From the NCBI GenBank assembly GCA_002496385.1, contig DAJR01000014.1, positions 15,812 through 58,376 of the forward strand: a stretch of 42,565 nt of DNA, given 5' to 3'. This DNA comes from Methanomassiliicoccales archaeon UBA147. Lineage in GTDB: Archaea > Thermoplasmatota > Thermoplasmata > SG8-5. Made by a program: the position numbers and the translations under genes. Position 1 is the first letter of the stretch; each line of letters starts with the position of its first letter. The notes under the pieces were generated by a model that saw nothing but the letters and a program-made list of their open reading frames with translations, did no database searches and was not told the DNA's origin. This document shows, piece by piece, positions 1 to 8,755 of this stretch.

Positions 1-160
1 CTAGGGTCTAGGGTTGGTAACATTTGCTTTGTGCTGGCTGTCGACAACAGCCAGCCAGCCCTAGCCCCTTTATCCCATTTAATATGCAAAGACCCTTTCT
101 TCCATTTTGTATGCAAAGACCCTAGCCCCTTTGCACCATATTGTGAGCAAAGACCCTAGA
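1..160 (+). repeat. Dispersed intergenic repeat, copy 1 (CCCTAG-rich with palindrome)
   Basis: This stretch is repeated in inverted orientation at 23755-23884. Both copies contain, in order, heptamer-like CTAGGGT units, a TAACATTTG block, a strong palindrome (GCTGGCTGT / ACAGCCAGC around CGACA, about 35-58), the block CCCTAGCCCCTTTATCCCA and TATGCAAAG. Copy 1 then adds two more TATGCAAAGACCCT-like units (83-96, 110-123, 144-156) and a TGCAAAG/CTTTGCA inverted repeat. No coding sequence fits here. The element runs off the left edge of the window, so its true start is unknown. Function is unknown. Confidence 0.8.
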
Positions 161-301
161 CCCCGTTACCAAGAAGAATTGATAAAACAGCAAGATGGGA
201 ACAAAAATCTACAATCGAAAATTTCAGATGTGGGCAACCTCAGAATTCTGACCTATCACCATCGGAGGCAGACATTTTAATGGCTTCGGCAATCACCCGC
301 C

Positions 302-1699
302 GTGAAGGAAGCGGCGGCGCGGGCGGCACAGAGGCTCAGGGATTCCTCGAACATCCTGGTTGTCAGCCACATCGATGCGGACGGGCTGTCCGCAGCGGCG
401 GTGGCCTCGCTTGCCCTCGACTTCATCGGGAAAACGCATGAGGTCGTCTTCACCAAGAAGATGGACGAGGCATTCATCGCCGAAGTGAAGGCAAAGAATC
501 CAGAACTGGTATGGTTCACAGACCTGGGGAGCGGGTCAACCGATTTGCTGGGGGGTTTGCATGGCGTGATAAGCGACCATCACAGGCCGTCGGAAAGCCC
601 GACGAGGCCAACTGGAGCCAGGAAGACTCTGTTCGACTTCGACGAGCATGGCGGCGGGGATTTCATCCAGGTCAATCCGCACATGGTCGGGAGGGATGGG
701 GGGAGGGACATCAGCGGCGCGGGATGCGCATACCTGGTGGCCAAGGCGCTCGGCCCGAAACTCAAGGAACTTGCCTGGCTGGCCATAGCGGGGGCGGTCG
801 GGGACATGCAGGACAGGGAGGGGGGGCGGCTCACCGGGACCAACCGGGAGATACTCATCGACGGCCAAGACACGGGCGTTCTGGAGGTCGAGGAGGACCT
901 GAACCTGTTCGGAAGGGAGACCAGGCCGGTCTGGAAGATGCTCCAGTACGCCAACGACCTCAAGATAGACGGTATTACTGACAACTACGAGGGAAGCATG
1001 GAATTCTGCATGGGCCTCGGCATCAATCTCAAGAAGGGGGAGGAATGGCGCAGCTGGTCCGACCTGAGGAAAACAGAGAAGAGGTCGATGATCGCGGCGC
1101 TCGGTAGGCTGGTTCCCAGGGAGGATTTCATCGGCGAGGTATATACATTCCCGAGGGAGAGGAAGGGCACCGAGCTTCACGAGGCGAAGGAGTTCGCCAC
1201 ATTGCTGAATTCCTGCGGCAGGTATGACGCCCCCGAGCTTGGGTTCAGGGTCTGCAAGGGCGATCGCGGGGAATCGCTGGACCTGGCTTTCGGTCTCAGG
1301 AAGGGGCACAGGAGGCAACTGGTCGATTCACTCAAGATAATGGAGGAGATGGGCATCACCGAGCTTCGCCACATCCAGTTCGTGCATGTCGGGGACATGG
1401 TCCGCGACACGATTGTTGGCACCGTGGCGGGAATGCTGTTCGGCTCTGGACGGGTGAACGACAGGAAGCCGATATTCGCGCTGGCCGTTGCGGACGACGG
1501 CATCAAGGTCTCCGGCAGAGGGACGAGGGCGCTCGTGGATGCCGGGTTGGACCTTTCGGAGGTCATGAGAAAGGCCACAGAGAAATTGGGCGGCGTCGGG
1601 GGCGGCCACAACATTGCGGCAGGTGCGACAATCAGCCCGGAAAAGGTGGACGAGTTCCTGGCCTTGGCAGATGACATCGTTGGGCAGCAGCTCGGCTAG
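302..1699 (+). CDS. DHH-family phosphoesterase, archaeal RecJ/GAN-like nuclease
   Basis: Predicted single-strand nucleic acid phosphoesterase of the DHH/DHHA1 superfamily, 465 residues, the usual size of archaeal RecJ-like/GINS-associated nucleases. Motif I is HIDADG (residues 23-28), the DHH signature is SDHH (91-94), and the DHHA1 glycine motif GGGHNIAAGA lies near the C terminus, so both metal-binding and substrate-binding halves are present and it is probably active. In archaea such proteins work with GINS and MCM at forks, which fits its convergent neighbour, the large subunit of polymerase D. The start is GTG 302, the first possible start after the in-frame stop at 278-280. The only good Shine-Dalgarno (GGAGG, 264-268) sits before an ATG at 280 that is out of frame, so the N terminus is uncertain. 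The stop shares the bases CTAG with the stop of the opposite gene. Confidence 0.9.
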   Translation: MKEAAARAAQRLRDSSNILVVSHIDADGLSAAAVASLALDFIGKTHEVVFTKKMDEAFIAEVKAKNPELVWFTDLGSGSTDLLGGLHGVISDHHRPSESPTRPTGARKTLFDFDEHGGGDFIQVNPHMVGRDGGRDISGAGCAYLVAKALGPKLKELAWLAIAGAVGDMQDREGGRLTGTNREILIDGQDTGVLEVEEDLNLFGRETRPVWKMLQYANDLKIDGITDNYEGSMEFCMGLGINLKKGEEWRSWSDLRKTEKRSMIAALGRLVPREDFIGEVYTFPRERKGTELHEAKEFATLLNSCGRYDAPELGFRVCKGDRGESLDLAFGLRKGHRRQLVDSLKIMEEMGITELRHIQFVHVGDMVRDTIVGTVAGMLFGSGRVNDRKPIFALAVADDGIKVSGRGTRALVDAGLDLSEVMRKATEKLGGVGGGHNIAAGATISPEKVDEFLALADDIVGQQLG

Positions 1700-4600
1700 A
1701 AGAAATCAGTTATCTTGCAGTCCTTGACCTTGTCGTTCTCGAACAGCGAATTCATGCTCTCCTCCAACATTTCTATGCGCTGGCTCACATAGGGCGAAAC
1801 ATCGAAATCCCTGGCGATGGCCTTGCTTATGTCCAGGTATTTCATCACGCTTTTCACGTGCACGGTGAGGTTGAGCTTGTTCCCGCACCGACAATGGCCG
1901 CTCAGGGGCATGCGCCTGTACTTGGCCTTGCACTTGGTGCACCTCAGCTTCTGGTTGGAGAATGTCCTGAGGTTGCCTATCATGTCGGGTATGAAATGGT
2001 TCTTCAGCAGTCGCTCGGCGACGTCGCGCTCGTCCACCGCCGAAATCAGCCTGGCAAGCCCCAGCTGTATCTGTGTCTTGTCGTCCATGCTCTCGAGCGT
2101 CTTGTATGAGGACACGGTCGGCCCGTCTGAGATGTCGTTGGAGTCAATGGTGTAGCCGAAGCCCTCGTACTGGAGGTTGGAGCCAATCCTGCTCCCCACC
2201 GTGTCCAGGATCTTTTCAAGTGTCTTGGGATTCAGATTTTCAATGCCGGCGCGGTACATCTCTATGGGATAGCTGAACATCACATCGATGTTGTGGGCTT
2301 CCTTGTCTATCTCGTTCGGGTCGATCCTGGTCATGAGCACGAGCGGTGCGTCCATCCTCCCCCCGCGTTTTTCGGGTAGGTACGAAACAGAGAAATTGAG
2401 AAGGCCGTCCATGAGCAGCATGAAGCAGTCCTCGTCCCCATCGCAGTTCCGCCGCTTGGCCGCATGGAAGAACGGATGTGCGTAGCCCACGCAGGCCTTG
2501 CTGAACCCGATGAGCCTGCAGAGCACCCCGCCGGAAGTGTGCGGGGAGAGGCCCAGCAGTGCCGCGCCGACCAGGTCGTTGCGCGACCTGGCCGTGTAGA
2601 ACGGCTCCTGGTGATAGAAGTCTTTGAGAAGGTCGTCGACGAAATGCGACACTCTGAGGAAATAGTCGCCGCCCGATTCGGGGAGGATGACGTCCTGGCT
2701 GCGCAGCTCCACGACCTGGTCGACAGTCTTCAGCGGCTTCCCGGCGATGTCTTTGTTATATCCCAGTTCCCCGAGCCGCTCGAGGCTTGTCCCTATCTCG
2801 CACGGCTTGAAATGCGTGAGAGGCGCGTCGGTGCAGTCGAACCTCGAGGTGCCGTCCTTGAACACCCATACGTCGTTCTTGGCCCTGAGTATGGCCTTCT
2901 CCGGCATCTCCACGGTCTTGTTCTTGGAAATCATGCCCTGGACGCCCTTGACCTCCGGTATGTTCACCAGGCCGAGCCGGTTGCACGCCCTCTTCAGCGT
3001 GGAGTAGATGTCTATGTCCTGGTGCGCCGACATGCCCCTAGATACCGTGTGGCCGCCGCATTCGCAGTAGGGGAGGAACATGCTCTTTCCGCAGTCCTGG
3101 CATTTTCTGACTTCCAGCTCGAAGTCCGCATAGCCCATGGACTCGGCCGCCTTTGACATCAGCCTTTTAGCGCCGCCGCCCTCGCCCACCGGGAACAGCC
3201 CGTGAACAGGGGGGTCCATCTTCCTCATTGCGGCCTTCTCCGGCCTGGCCATCCTTGCGCCGATGTATGTCCCGCGGGTGTCCATTATCCTGAATCCTGC
3301 CAGCCCGGACACGAAATCCAGGGTCTCTGCGAATTCGCCTTTCGGGACTTTTCCCGGCTTACCGCCCCCCATGTCCAGCCCGAGCGATGCGAAGAGCGCT
3401 GGCCCGTTGCCGAGCATGAGCGTTTTCCCATCCACACGGTATGGGAACCGGAGCTCCAAAAGGAAGTTCCTGTTCTGCTCGGTGTCGGGGATGGTGAGAC
3501 ATTCTCCTTCGGATTTGCCGCGCTCGGCCAATTCGCGCCTTAATTCCATGACCTGGGCCTGGGTGAGGTTGCCCCACATGAAAGTGTATCGCGGGTGAAG
3601 CGGAGCTTTGTGCTTTCTGGCAAGCGCCACTGCCTTGTCAAGGCTCATGCCCCCGGGGTCTTCGCCGGCCTTCACCCCGAGCGATTCGAGCTCGGCCATG
3701 TACCAGCCCATGTCGAAGACGCCCTGGACCAACGGATGGTTGTTCTCCAGGAACTCGCCGAGGGGTATGAGAATCTCGCCCATGTCGACAATTCTGGAAA
3801 TCTCGGCCATGGTCATGCTTTTGGCCGATTCGATGTCGTTCAGGCGAATCAGGTCACCGTTCTTCATCAGCACCAGCGGGGGCTCCAGCATGTTGCAGGG
3901 CGTGGATATTCCCGCTTTTCCCGGCCTCTCTATCTTGATCTGGGTGCCCACCGCCATGGTCTCCTGCATGAGGTACATAACGGACGGGTGCACCGAAATC
4001 GATGCGAGCCCGGCCGTCCTGGAGCGGCCGTACCTGAGCCTGAAACCGCCCTTCCTGCTCGGATGCGAATAGACCGGTCTTCCTGCCACCATGTCCTTGA
4101 TGAACTTCTCGCTCGGCTCGATGCCCTTGCCCGGGTCGTCGGGCTTGTCCTTGACTATCTCGTTGAGGAACTCCCACCCTTCCAGCTTCAGCTTCATGAC
4201 ATGGCCCTTCAGCTTCTTGGCCTTGAGGGCAAGCCCTTCGGCCACCACCAGGCAGGCGCCGCCCCTCACCCTGTTCGACTCTATCCTGGGGAGGTCCCTG
4301 TATCCCGTGATCTCGGTGTCCTCCGTTCCCTCGCCGTCCACGCAGACGCGGCAGCCGCTGATGATGTGTTGAATCTCGCTTTCGGAGGGCAGGTACTGGA
4401 GATTGACAAGCCGCTTGTACAGCGGGATTTCCTCCTGCCATCTGGAAATCTCATTCTCTGTTGCCACGTACGGGCCGATGCCCAGCTCGTTCCTCACCAC
4501 ATCGGCTATCAGAACGCTCATCGCCTGGCCGGTGCCTCCCGCCGACCTTATCGGGCCGGCAAACGATATAGATACGTAGCTGCTCGCGCCGGAGCCGTTT

Positions 4601-4980
4601 ATCTTCACCTCGCCGATGCCGTCGAGAGGCGCGACGAGTATGCCCTCGGTGAGAACTGCCAGGCCTACGCGCACGGCCCTGTCCAGAGCCACATTCTTGG
4701 GCCCCTTGAACTCCTTGGCAATCTTCTTTGCGACAATGATGGACATCTCCTCCCGGTTGTGGGTCTTGGCGGCCTCCCTGATTATCTCGGCGATGCCTTC
4801 CAGGTTCAGGAGCTTCTCGACCCTTGACGCTAGGTCCTCGGACTGGGGTATCTCCACGGTGGTCTCGGGGTCCAGACCCTTTCCCCGTGCCACGGCCGCG
4901 GCCCTGTAACATCTGTTGGCCTCGTCCTGGAGGAATTTGAAATACCTGTTCATTTCAGCGCTGGCTGCTATCTTCGTCAT
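1696..4980 (-). CDS. polC: DNA polymerase D large subunit DP2
   Basis: Catalytic subunit of the archaea-specific replicative DNA polymerase D; it pairs with the DP1 proofreading subunit, which is not in this window. About 1094 residues, normal for the family, with no intein interruption. Diagnostic segments are FAGPIRSAGGTGQA (about 140-153), LPRIESNRVRGGACL, and the catalytic acidic motif NCDGDED (N845-D851). Two cysteine clusters are visible: CQDCGKSMFLPYCECGG in the middle and CTKC...CRCG near the C terminus (about 1012-1035), matching zinc modules of DP2. An upstream TTG (4998) would add six residues; the ATG at 4980 is preferred, and an ATG at 4953 (just before NRYFKFL) is also possible. 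The gene converges on the DHH nuclease gene with a 4-nt overlap. Confidence 0.96.
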   Translation of the reverse strand: MTKIAASAEMNRYFKFLQDEANRCYRAAAVARGKGLDPETTVEIPQSEDLASRVEKLLNLEGIAEIIREAAKTHNREEMSIIVAKKIAKEFKGPKNVALDRAVRVGLAVLTEGILVAPLDGIGEVKINGSGASSYVSISFAGPIRSAGGTGQAMSVLIADVVRNELGIGPYVATENEISRWQEEIPLYKRLVNLQYLPSESEIQHIISGCRVCVDGEGTEDTEITGYRDLPRIESNRVRGGACLVVAEGLALKAKKLKGHVMKLKLEGWEFLNEIVKDKPDDPGKGIEPSEKFIKDMVAGRPVYSHPSRKGGFRLRYGRSRTAGLASISVHPSVMYLMQETMAVGTQIKIERPGKAGISTPCNMLEPPLVLMKNGDLIRLNDIESAKSMTMAEISRIVDMGEILIPLGEFLENNHPLVQGVFDMGWYMAELESLGVKAGEDPGGMSLDKAVALARKHKAPLHPRYTFMWGNLTQAQVMELRRELAERGKSEGECLTIPDTEQNRNFLLELRFPYRVDGKTLMLGNGPALFASLGLDMGGGKPGKVPKGEFAETLDFVSGLAGFRIMDTRGTYIGARMARPEKAAMRKMDPPVHGLFPVGEGGGAKRLMSKAAESMGYADFELEVRKCQDCGKSMFLPYCECGGHTVSRGMSAHQDIDIYSTLKRACNRLGLVNIPEVKGVQGMISKNKTVEMPEKAILRAKNDVWVFKDGTSRFDCTDAPLTHFKPCEIGTSLERLGELGYNKDIAGKPLKTVDQVVELRSQDVILPESGGDYFLRVSHFVDDLLKDFYHQEPFYTARSRNDLVGAALLGLSPHTSGGVLCRLIGFSKACVGYAHPFFHAAKRRNCDGDEDCFMLLMDGLLNFSVSYLPEKRGGRMDAPLVLMTRIDPNEIDKEAHNIDVMFSYPIEMYRAGIENLNPKTLEKILDTVGSRIGSNLQYEGFGYTIDSNDISDGPTVSSYKTLESMDDKTQIQLGLARLISAVDERDVAERLLKNHFIPDMIGNLRTFSNQKLRCTKCKAKYRRMPLSGHCRCGNKLNLTVHVKSVMKYLDISKAIARDFDVSPYVSQRIEMLEESMNSLFENDKVKDCKITDFF

Positions 4981-5168
4981 GTCTGGGCCTTCGAGCAAAT
5001 GGCCTGTATCAGCTACCGATTAAGAACATCCCCCTTGACGGCATCCCGATTGCAAGCCCCTTTGCCGGTATGCATAGGATTTCCGGCTTAAAGAATTTTC
5101 TATTGAGGTGCATGGCGAGATGCCTGGGACAAGTCCAGGTTTGGAGCCGATGTGATAACGTTCCGTAA

Positions 5169-5179
5169 AACTATTTAAA
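5169..5179 (+). promoter_or_regulatory. TATA box of the transketolase operon
   Basis: An AT-rich box (AACTATTTAAATT region) lies about 90 nt before ATG 5264. Archaeal transcription should begin near 5200, giving a leader of about 60 nt. The box overlaps the TTG at 5180 that would otherwise be the most upstream start, which argues against that start. Confidence 0.6.
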
Positions 5180-5263
5180 TTGCATCCCCTTCACCGCCCC
5201 CATACAAAGGGGGGTTTGGCGGTCGAGAATACCCTCGCCCAAAGCTCCCAGGGTGTGAGGACT

Positions 5264-6106
5264 ATGGATATTCCTGTTCCAGAGGAAAAGCTGAAAGAGA
5301 TGGAAGGCATTGCCAGGAAGGTGCGGAAGCATATCATCCAGATGATATTCAATGCGGGTTCCGGGCACCCGGGCGGGTCTCTTTCGGCAACTGACATCAT
5401 GGTCTCGCTCTACTTCGGCGTGATGAACCACAAGCCAGAAGAGCCAAATTGGCCGGACAGGGACAGGTTCGTCCTGAGCAAAGGCCATGCGGCGCCCTCA
5501 CTCTATGGCTGCCTTGCCGAGGCAGGCTATTTCCCCATTGAGGAACTCGCCACCTTCAGGAAGATAGGCTCCAGACTCCAGGGGCACCCAGACATGAGAA
5601 AGACGCCGGGCGTGGAAGCGTCCACCGGCAGCGAGGGACAGGGGCTGAGCATGGGCCTCGGGATGGCGCTGGCCGGGAAGCTGGACAGGAAGCCGTACAC
5701 GGTCTATGTGATGATAGGCGACGGCGAGAATGACTGCGGCCAGATTTGGGAGGCCGCGATGGCTGCATCGTTTTACAAGCTTGACAATCTGATTGCCATA
5801 ATCGACCGCAACATGCTCCAGCTGGACGGCCCGACTCACAAGGTGATGTCAATAGAGCCGCTGGCAGATAAATGGCGCGCGTTCGGCTGGAATGTGCTGG
5901 AGGCGAACGGCCACAATATCGGCGAACTCATCGAGACGATTCACAAGGCCAAGCACACAAAGGGCTTGCCCTCGATCATCATCGCCCACACTATCAAAGG
6001 AAAGGGTGTGAGCTTCATGGAGGGCGCCGTGGGATTCCACGGAAAGGTCCCCAGCGAGGAGCAGTTCAAGAAGGCGATGGAGGAACTGGGGGAGGCGGAC
6101 GCATGA
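5264..6106 (+). CDS. Transketolase, N-terminal (TPP-binding) subunit
   Basis: Half of a two-gene transketolase, about 280 residues. It transfers two-carbon ketol units between sugar phosphates with thiamine diphosphate. SGHPGGS (33-39) and the SKGHAAPSLYG segment match the substrate/cofactor side. The TPP motif begins at GDGEND (about 152) and closes at IIDRN. The start is ATG 5264 with GTGAGG just upstream; the longer TTG-initiated frame runs through the predicted TATA box. The stop TGA overlaps the ATG of the C-terminal half (ATGA), so the two halves are translationally coupled, as expected for subunits made in equal amounts. Split transketolases are the common form in archaea. Confidence 0.94.
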   Translation: MDIPVPEEKLKEMEGIARKVRKHIIQMIFNAGSGHPGGSLSATDIMVSLYFGVMNHKPEEPNWPDRDRFVLSKGHAAPSLYGCLAEAGYFPIEELATFRKIGSRLQGHPDMRKTPGVEASTGSEGQGLSMGLGMALAGKLDRKPYTVYVMIGDGENDCGQIWEAAMAASFYKLDNLIAIIDRNMLQLDGPTHKVMSIEPLADKWRAFGWNVLEANGHNIGELIETIHKAKHTKGLPSIIIAHTIKGKGVSFMEGAVGFHGKVPSEEQFKKAMEELGEADA

Positions 6107-7065
6107 AGAAAACGACGTGGGATTACGAGCCGCAGAGGCCCGCATTCTCAAGGGCGTTGGTCGCCCTGGGGAACACCAGGAAGGATATCGTGGTGGCGAG
6201 CGCGGACCTTTCCTCTTCTGTGGGAACATTGGCCTTCGCCCAGGAATTCCCCGAGCGGCATTACAACTTCGGCATCGCGGAGCAGAACATGGTCAGCTCC
6301 TGCGCCGGGCTTGCGACCACTGGCAAGGTGGTGTTCGCAAGCACATTCGCGATCTTCGGGACGGGAAGGGTTTACGACCAGATACGCCAGAGCGTCTGCT
6401 ATCCCCGGCTCAACGTCAAGCTTGTGGCCACCCACGCAGGCATCACCGTGGGCGCGGACGGTGCGACACACCAGATGATTGAGGATTTGGCCCTGATGAG
6501 GGCGCTTCCAAACATGACCGTGGTGGTCCCGGCAGATGCCCCGGAGACGGAGAAGGCCATCCTGGCGGCGGCGGATTACGAAGGCCCCGTGTACATCAGG
6601 ATAGGAAGGGCGAACGTGCCTGTCTGCACGGCGGGCAAGGACTGCCATGACTTCGAGATTGGAAAAGCGACGCTGATGCGGGACGGCGACGACGTCACCC
6701 TGGTGGGAACGGGAATAATGGTCGCAAAATGCCTGGAAGCCGCGGAGGAACTTGCCAAGCACCAGGTGAGCGCCCGCGTCATCAACCTTTCGACCATCAA
6801 GCCTCTTGACGAGAAGATACTGGTCAAGGCGGCCAGGGAAACAGGCTGCATGGTCACCGCCGAGGAGCATAGCGTGGTTATGGGGATGGGCGCGGCAGTC
6901 GCGCTTGTCCTTGTCGAGAACGCCCACGTGCCGATGAAGCGGGTGGGGATTCCGGATTCATTCGGCGAATCGGGCGAGCCCGACGAGTTGATGGAGAAGT
7001 ACGGGCTTACCGTGGACAACATCGTCGACGGCGCCCATGACGTGATAAAAAGGAGAGGCAGGTAA
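6103..7065 (+). CDS. Transketolase, C-terminal (pyrimidine-binding) subunit
   Basis: The 320-residue partner of the preceding gene, covering the Pyr domain and the C-terminal transketolase domain. The catalytic glutamate that activates thiamine diphosphate is in GIAEQNM (E60). TTFAIF-type and HAGITVGADGATHQ segments follow, typical of transketolase and DXS. The start ATG 6103 overlaps the upstream stop in an ATGA, with GGGGGAGG as ribosome-binding site. A longer reading frame upstream is only an out-of-frame extension across the N-terminal gene. It is followed one base after its stop by the transaldolase gene, giving a tight pathway operon. Confidence 0.94.
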   Translation: MKKTTWDYEPQRPAFSRALVALGNTRKDIVVASADLSSSVGTLAFAQEFPERHYNFGIAEQNMVSSCAGLATTGKVVFASTFAIFGTGRVYDQIRQSVCYPRLNVKLVATHAGITVGADGATHQMIEDLALMRALPNMTVVVPADAPETEKAILAAADYEGPVYIRIGRANVPVCTAGKDCHDFEIGKATLMRDGDDVTLVGTGIMVAKCLEAAEELAKHQVSARVINLSTIKPLDEKILVKAARETGCMVTAEEHSVVMGMGAAVALVLVENAHVPMKRVGIPDSFGESGEPDELMEKYGLTVDNIVDGAHDVIKRRGR

Positions 7066-7066
7066 C

Positions 7067-7720
7067 ATGAAGATATTTCTGGATACGGCGAACGTGGAGC
7101 ACATTCGGGAGGCGAACAGTTGGGGCATCATCGACGGGGTCACAACCAACCCCAGCCTGATAGCCAAGGAGGGCAGGGACTTCAGGGAGACCGTGGAGGA
7201 GATATGCGCGATAGTCAACGGCCCGATAAGCGCCGAGGCCGTCAGCATGGATGCCCAGGGAATGGTGAAGGAAGGCAGGGAGCTCGCCAAGATCCACGAC
7301 AACATAAACATCAAGGTGCCCATGACAGCCGAGGGTCTGAAGGCGGTGAAGGAGTTTTCCTCCCGCGGGATTAAGACCAATGTCACGCTTGTGTTCTCAG
7401 CCAACCAGGCACTTCTGGCGGCAAAGGCGGGCGCCACTTTCGTGAGCCCGTTCGTTGGAAGGATAGACGATACTGGCCATGACGGGATGCAGGTCGTTCG
7501 CGACATCGTCCAGGTCTACCTGAACTATGCATACGAAACGGAAATAATCGCGGCCAGCATGCGCCACCCTATACATGTCCTGGAATCGGCCAAGGCAGGC
7601 GCGCACATCGCGACAGTGCCCTGGGGGGTGCTGCAGCAGATGGTCAAGCACCCGCAGACCGATCTTGGCATTGCTGCATTTTTGAAGGACTGGGAAAAGG
7701 TTCCGAAACAGAAGAAGTGA
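7067..7720 (+). CDS. Transaldolase / fructose-6-phosphate aldolase family
   Basis: Small class I aldolase of the TalC/FSA type, 217 residues. The start MKIFLDTANV, the TTNPSL motif (26-31) and the Schiff-base lysine in NIKVPMT (K83) are all conserved, as is the TFVSPFVGR segment. It should move dihydroxyacetone units between fructose 6-phosphate and erythrose 4-phosphate, completing with transketolase the non-oxidative pentose phosphate route that makes ribose 5-phosphate and erythrose 4-phosphate. Only one base separates it from the transketolase stop. Sequence alone does not decide between transaldolase and fructose-6-phosphate aldolase activity; the operon favours transaldolase. Confidence 0.92.
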   Translation: MKIFLDTANVEHIREANSWGIIDGVTTNPSLIAKEGRDFRETVEEICAIVNGPISAEAVSMDAQGMVKEGRELAKIHDNINIKVPMTAEGLKAVKEFSSRGIKTNVTLVFSANQALLAAKAGATFVSPFVGRIDDTGHDGMQVVRDIVQVYLNYAYETEIIAASMRHPIHVLESAKAGAHIATVPWGVLQQMVKHPQTDLGIAAFLKDWEKVPKQKK

Positions 7721-7768
7721 GTGTTTGACCGAGGTTCCCGGCTGGTTCACCGGGCACGGCACCAGAAT

Positions 7769-7778
7769 TTCTTTATAT
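7769..7778 (+). promoter_or_regulatory. TATA box of the MoxR/DUF58 operon
   Basis: TTCTTTATAT lies about 30 nt upstream of ATG 7805, so transcription would start only a few bases before the start codon. It sits downstream of an in-frame GTG at 7721 and on top of ATG 7781, arguing for 7805 as the true start. Confidence 0.55.
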
Positions 7779-7804
7779 CCATGAGTCCATTTGTTGTTGG
7801 TGAA

Positions 7805-8755
7805 ATGGAAGGCAATGCACTCGGCAAGCTGGCAGTCGCGATCCTTCTGATGGTTTTCGTGTTCAGCCTGGGCAATCTCGTTTTCAACCTCGAGAACCTG
7901 TACATCGGCGGGGACAGCATACCCGAGTTCGTCAATCCGGGCGCGCCCGAATCGGATGTCGCCTCGCACCAGACCCTGGCCAATGCGGTCAGGTGGGCAT
8001 GGTTCGGTTTCCTGGGATTCTGCGTCTTCGCCCTGGTCGTGGGTGCGATAACATTCACAGCCTCGAAGGACAGGAAGAAATGGCGAAAGCTGTTCGTCCA
8101 GATATTGAGCGTGCTGCTGTTCATAGGGTGCATATTCGCCTTCGGCTATTTCTACGAGGACATCGAGAGCTCGGTCATGGGCGGCGGCAGCACCGACATC
8201 CTGCCTGACGGAGGGGGGGACACACCCTCGCAGGACGGCGATGACATCCCTTCCGCCCCGGACACGCTCAGGGTTGTCCTGACCTTCGGCGTCTTCGCGG
8301 TGATATTCCTTTTTGCCATCAGCATTTTCATTGCAACCGCCAATTTCATCAAGATGCGGTCCTCGAAACTGGATTATTCAGATATGGAGAAGGACACGAA
8401 GGAGGTCGCCGGCACGATACAGCGAACCATAGACGCCCTTGCGCGCGGTTCGGACACGCGGGCGACAGTCATTCGCTGTTACACGGACATGTGCAAGGTA
8501 GTTTCCAAGTATGGCGTTGACGAGGAGGAGCATCTCACCCCAAGGGAGTTCCTGAAACTCGCACTTGACAAACTGCCGGTGCCCCGGGAGCAGATGGGTG
8601 CGCTGGTCGATGTGTTCGAGGAAGCGCGATACAGCCAGCATAAATTGGGTGAGAGTGAGGGAATACGTGCGGTCACAGCCCTGGAGGCGGTCAAGGGAAA
8701 ACTGCTGGAGTACAAACCGTCGCAGGCGGGCGGGGGTGAGAAGCCTGGAGCCTGA
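7805..8755 (+). CDS. Membrane protein with C-terminal DUF4129 domain
   Basis: About 316 residues with four predicted membrane segments (about 8-28, 64-84, 97-117, 157-180). A flexible acidic/glycine linker lies between segments 3 and 4. The cytoplasmic C-terminal domain (about 215-300) carries the DUF4129 pattern LTPREFL...FEEARYSQH. DUF4129 proteins are almost always encoded with MoxR ATPases and DUF58 proteins, as here, and are often fused to transglutaminase-like domains, which this one lacks. First gene of a five-gene operon; it overlaps the next gene by 20 nt. The biochemical role of the family is not established; envelope stress or protein maturation is usual speculation. Confidence 0.75.
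   Translation: MEGNALGKLAVAILLMVFVFSLGNLVFNLENLYIGGDSIPEFVNPGAPESDVASHQTLANAVRWAWFGFLGFCVFALVVGAITFTASKDRKKWRKLFVQILSVLLFIGCIFAFGYFYEDIESSVMGGGSTDILPDGGGDTPSQDGDDIPSAPDTLRVVLTFGVFAVIFLFAISIFIATANFIKMRSSKLDYSDMEKDTKEVAGTIQRTIDALARGSDTRATVIRCYTDMCKVVSKYGVDEEEHLTPREFLKLALDKLPVPREQMGALVDVFEEARYSQHKLGESEGIRAVTALEAVKGKLLEYKPSQAGGGEKPGA

Noticed and set aside
1..20. Chromosome telomere (CTAGGGT repeats)
   Set aside because: The same heptamers occur internally at 23850-23880 and only a few units are present.
280..302. ATG 280 as start of the DHH nuclease
   Set aside because: It has the better ribosome site but is in another frame from the DHH domain; used only as a hint that the N terminus may be affected by a small sequence error.
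2464..4827. Long open frames opposite the DP2 gene
   Set aside because: Shadows caused by high GC; DP2 is a recognised family over the full length and the shadow translations are His/Leu/Arg-rich without motifs.
1696..4980. Intein in DP2
   Set aside because: The protein has normal length and continuous family motifs with no inserted splicing domain.
5180..5263. TTG 5180 as transketolase start
   Set aside because: It lies on the predicted TATA box, and ATG 5264 has a ribosome site and gives the expected N terminus.
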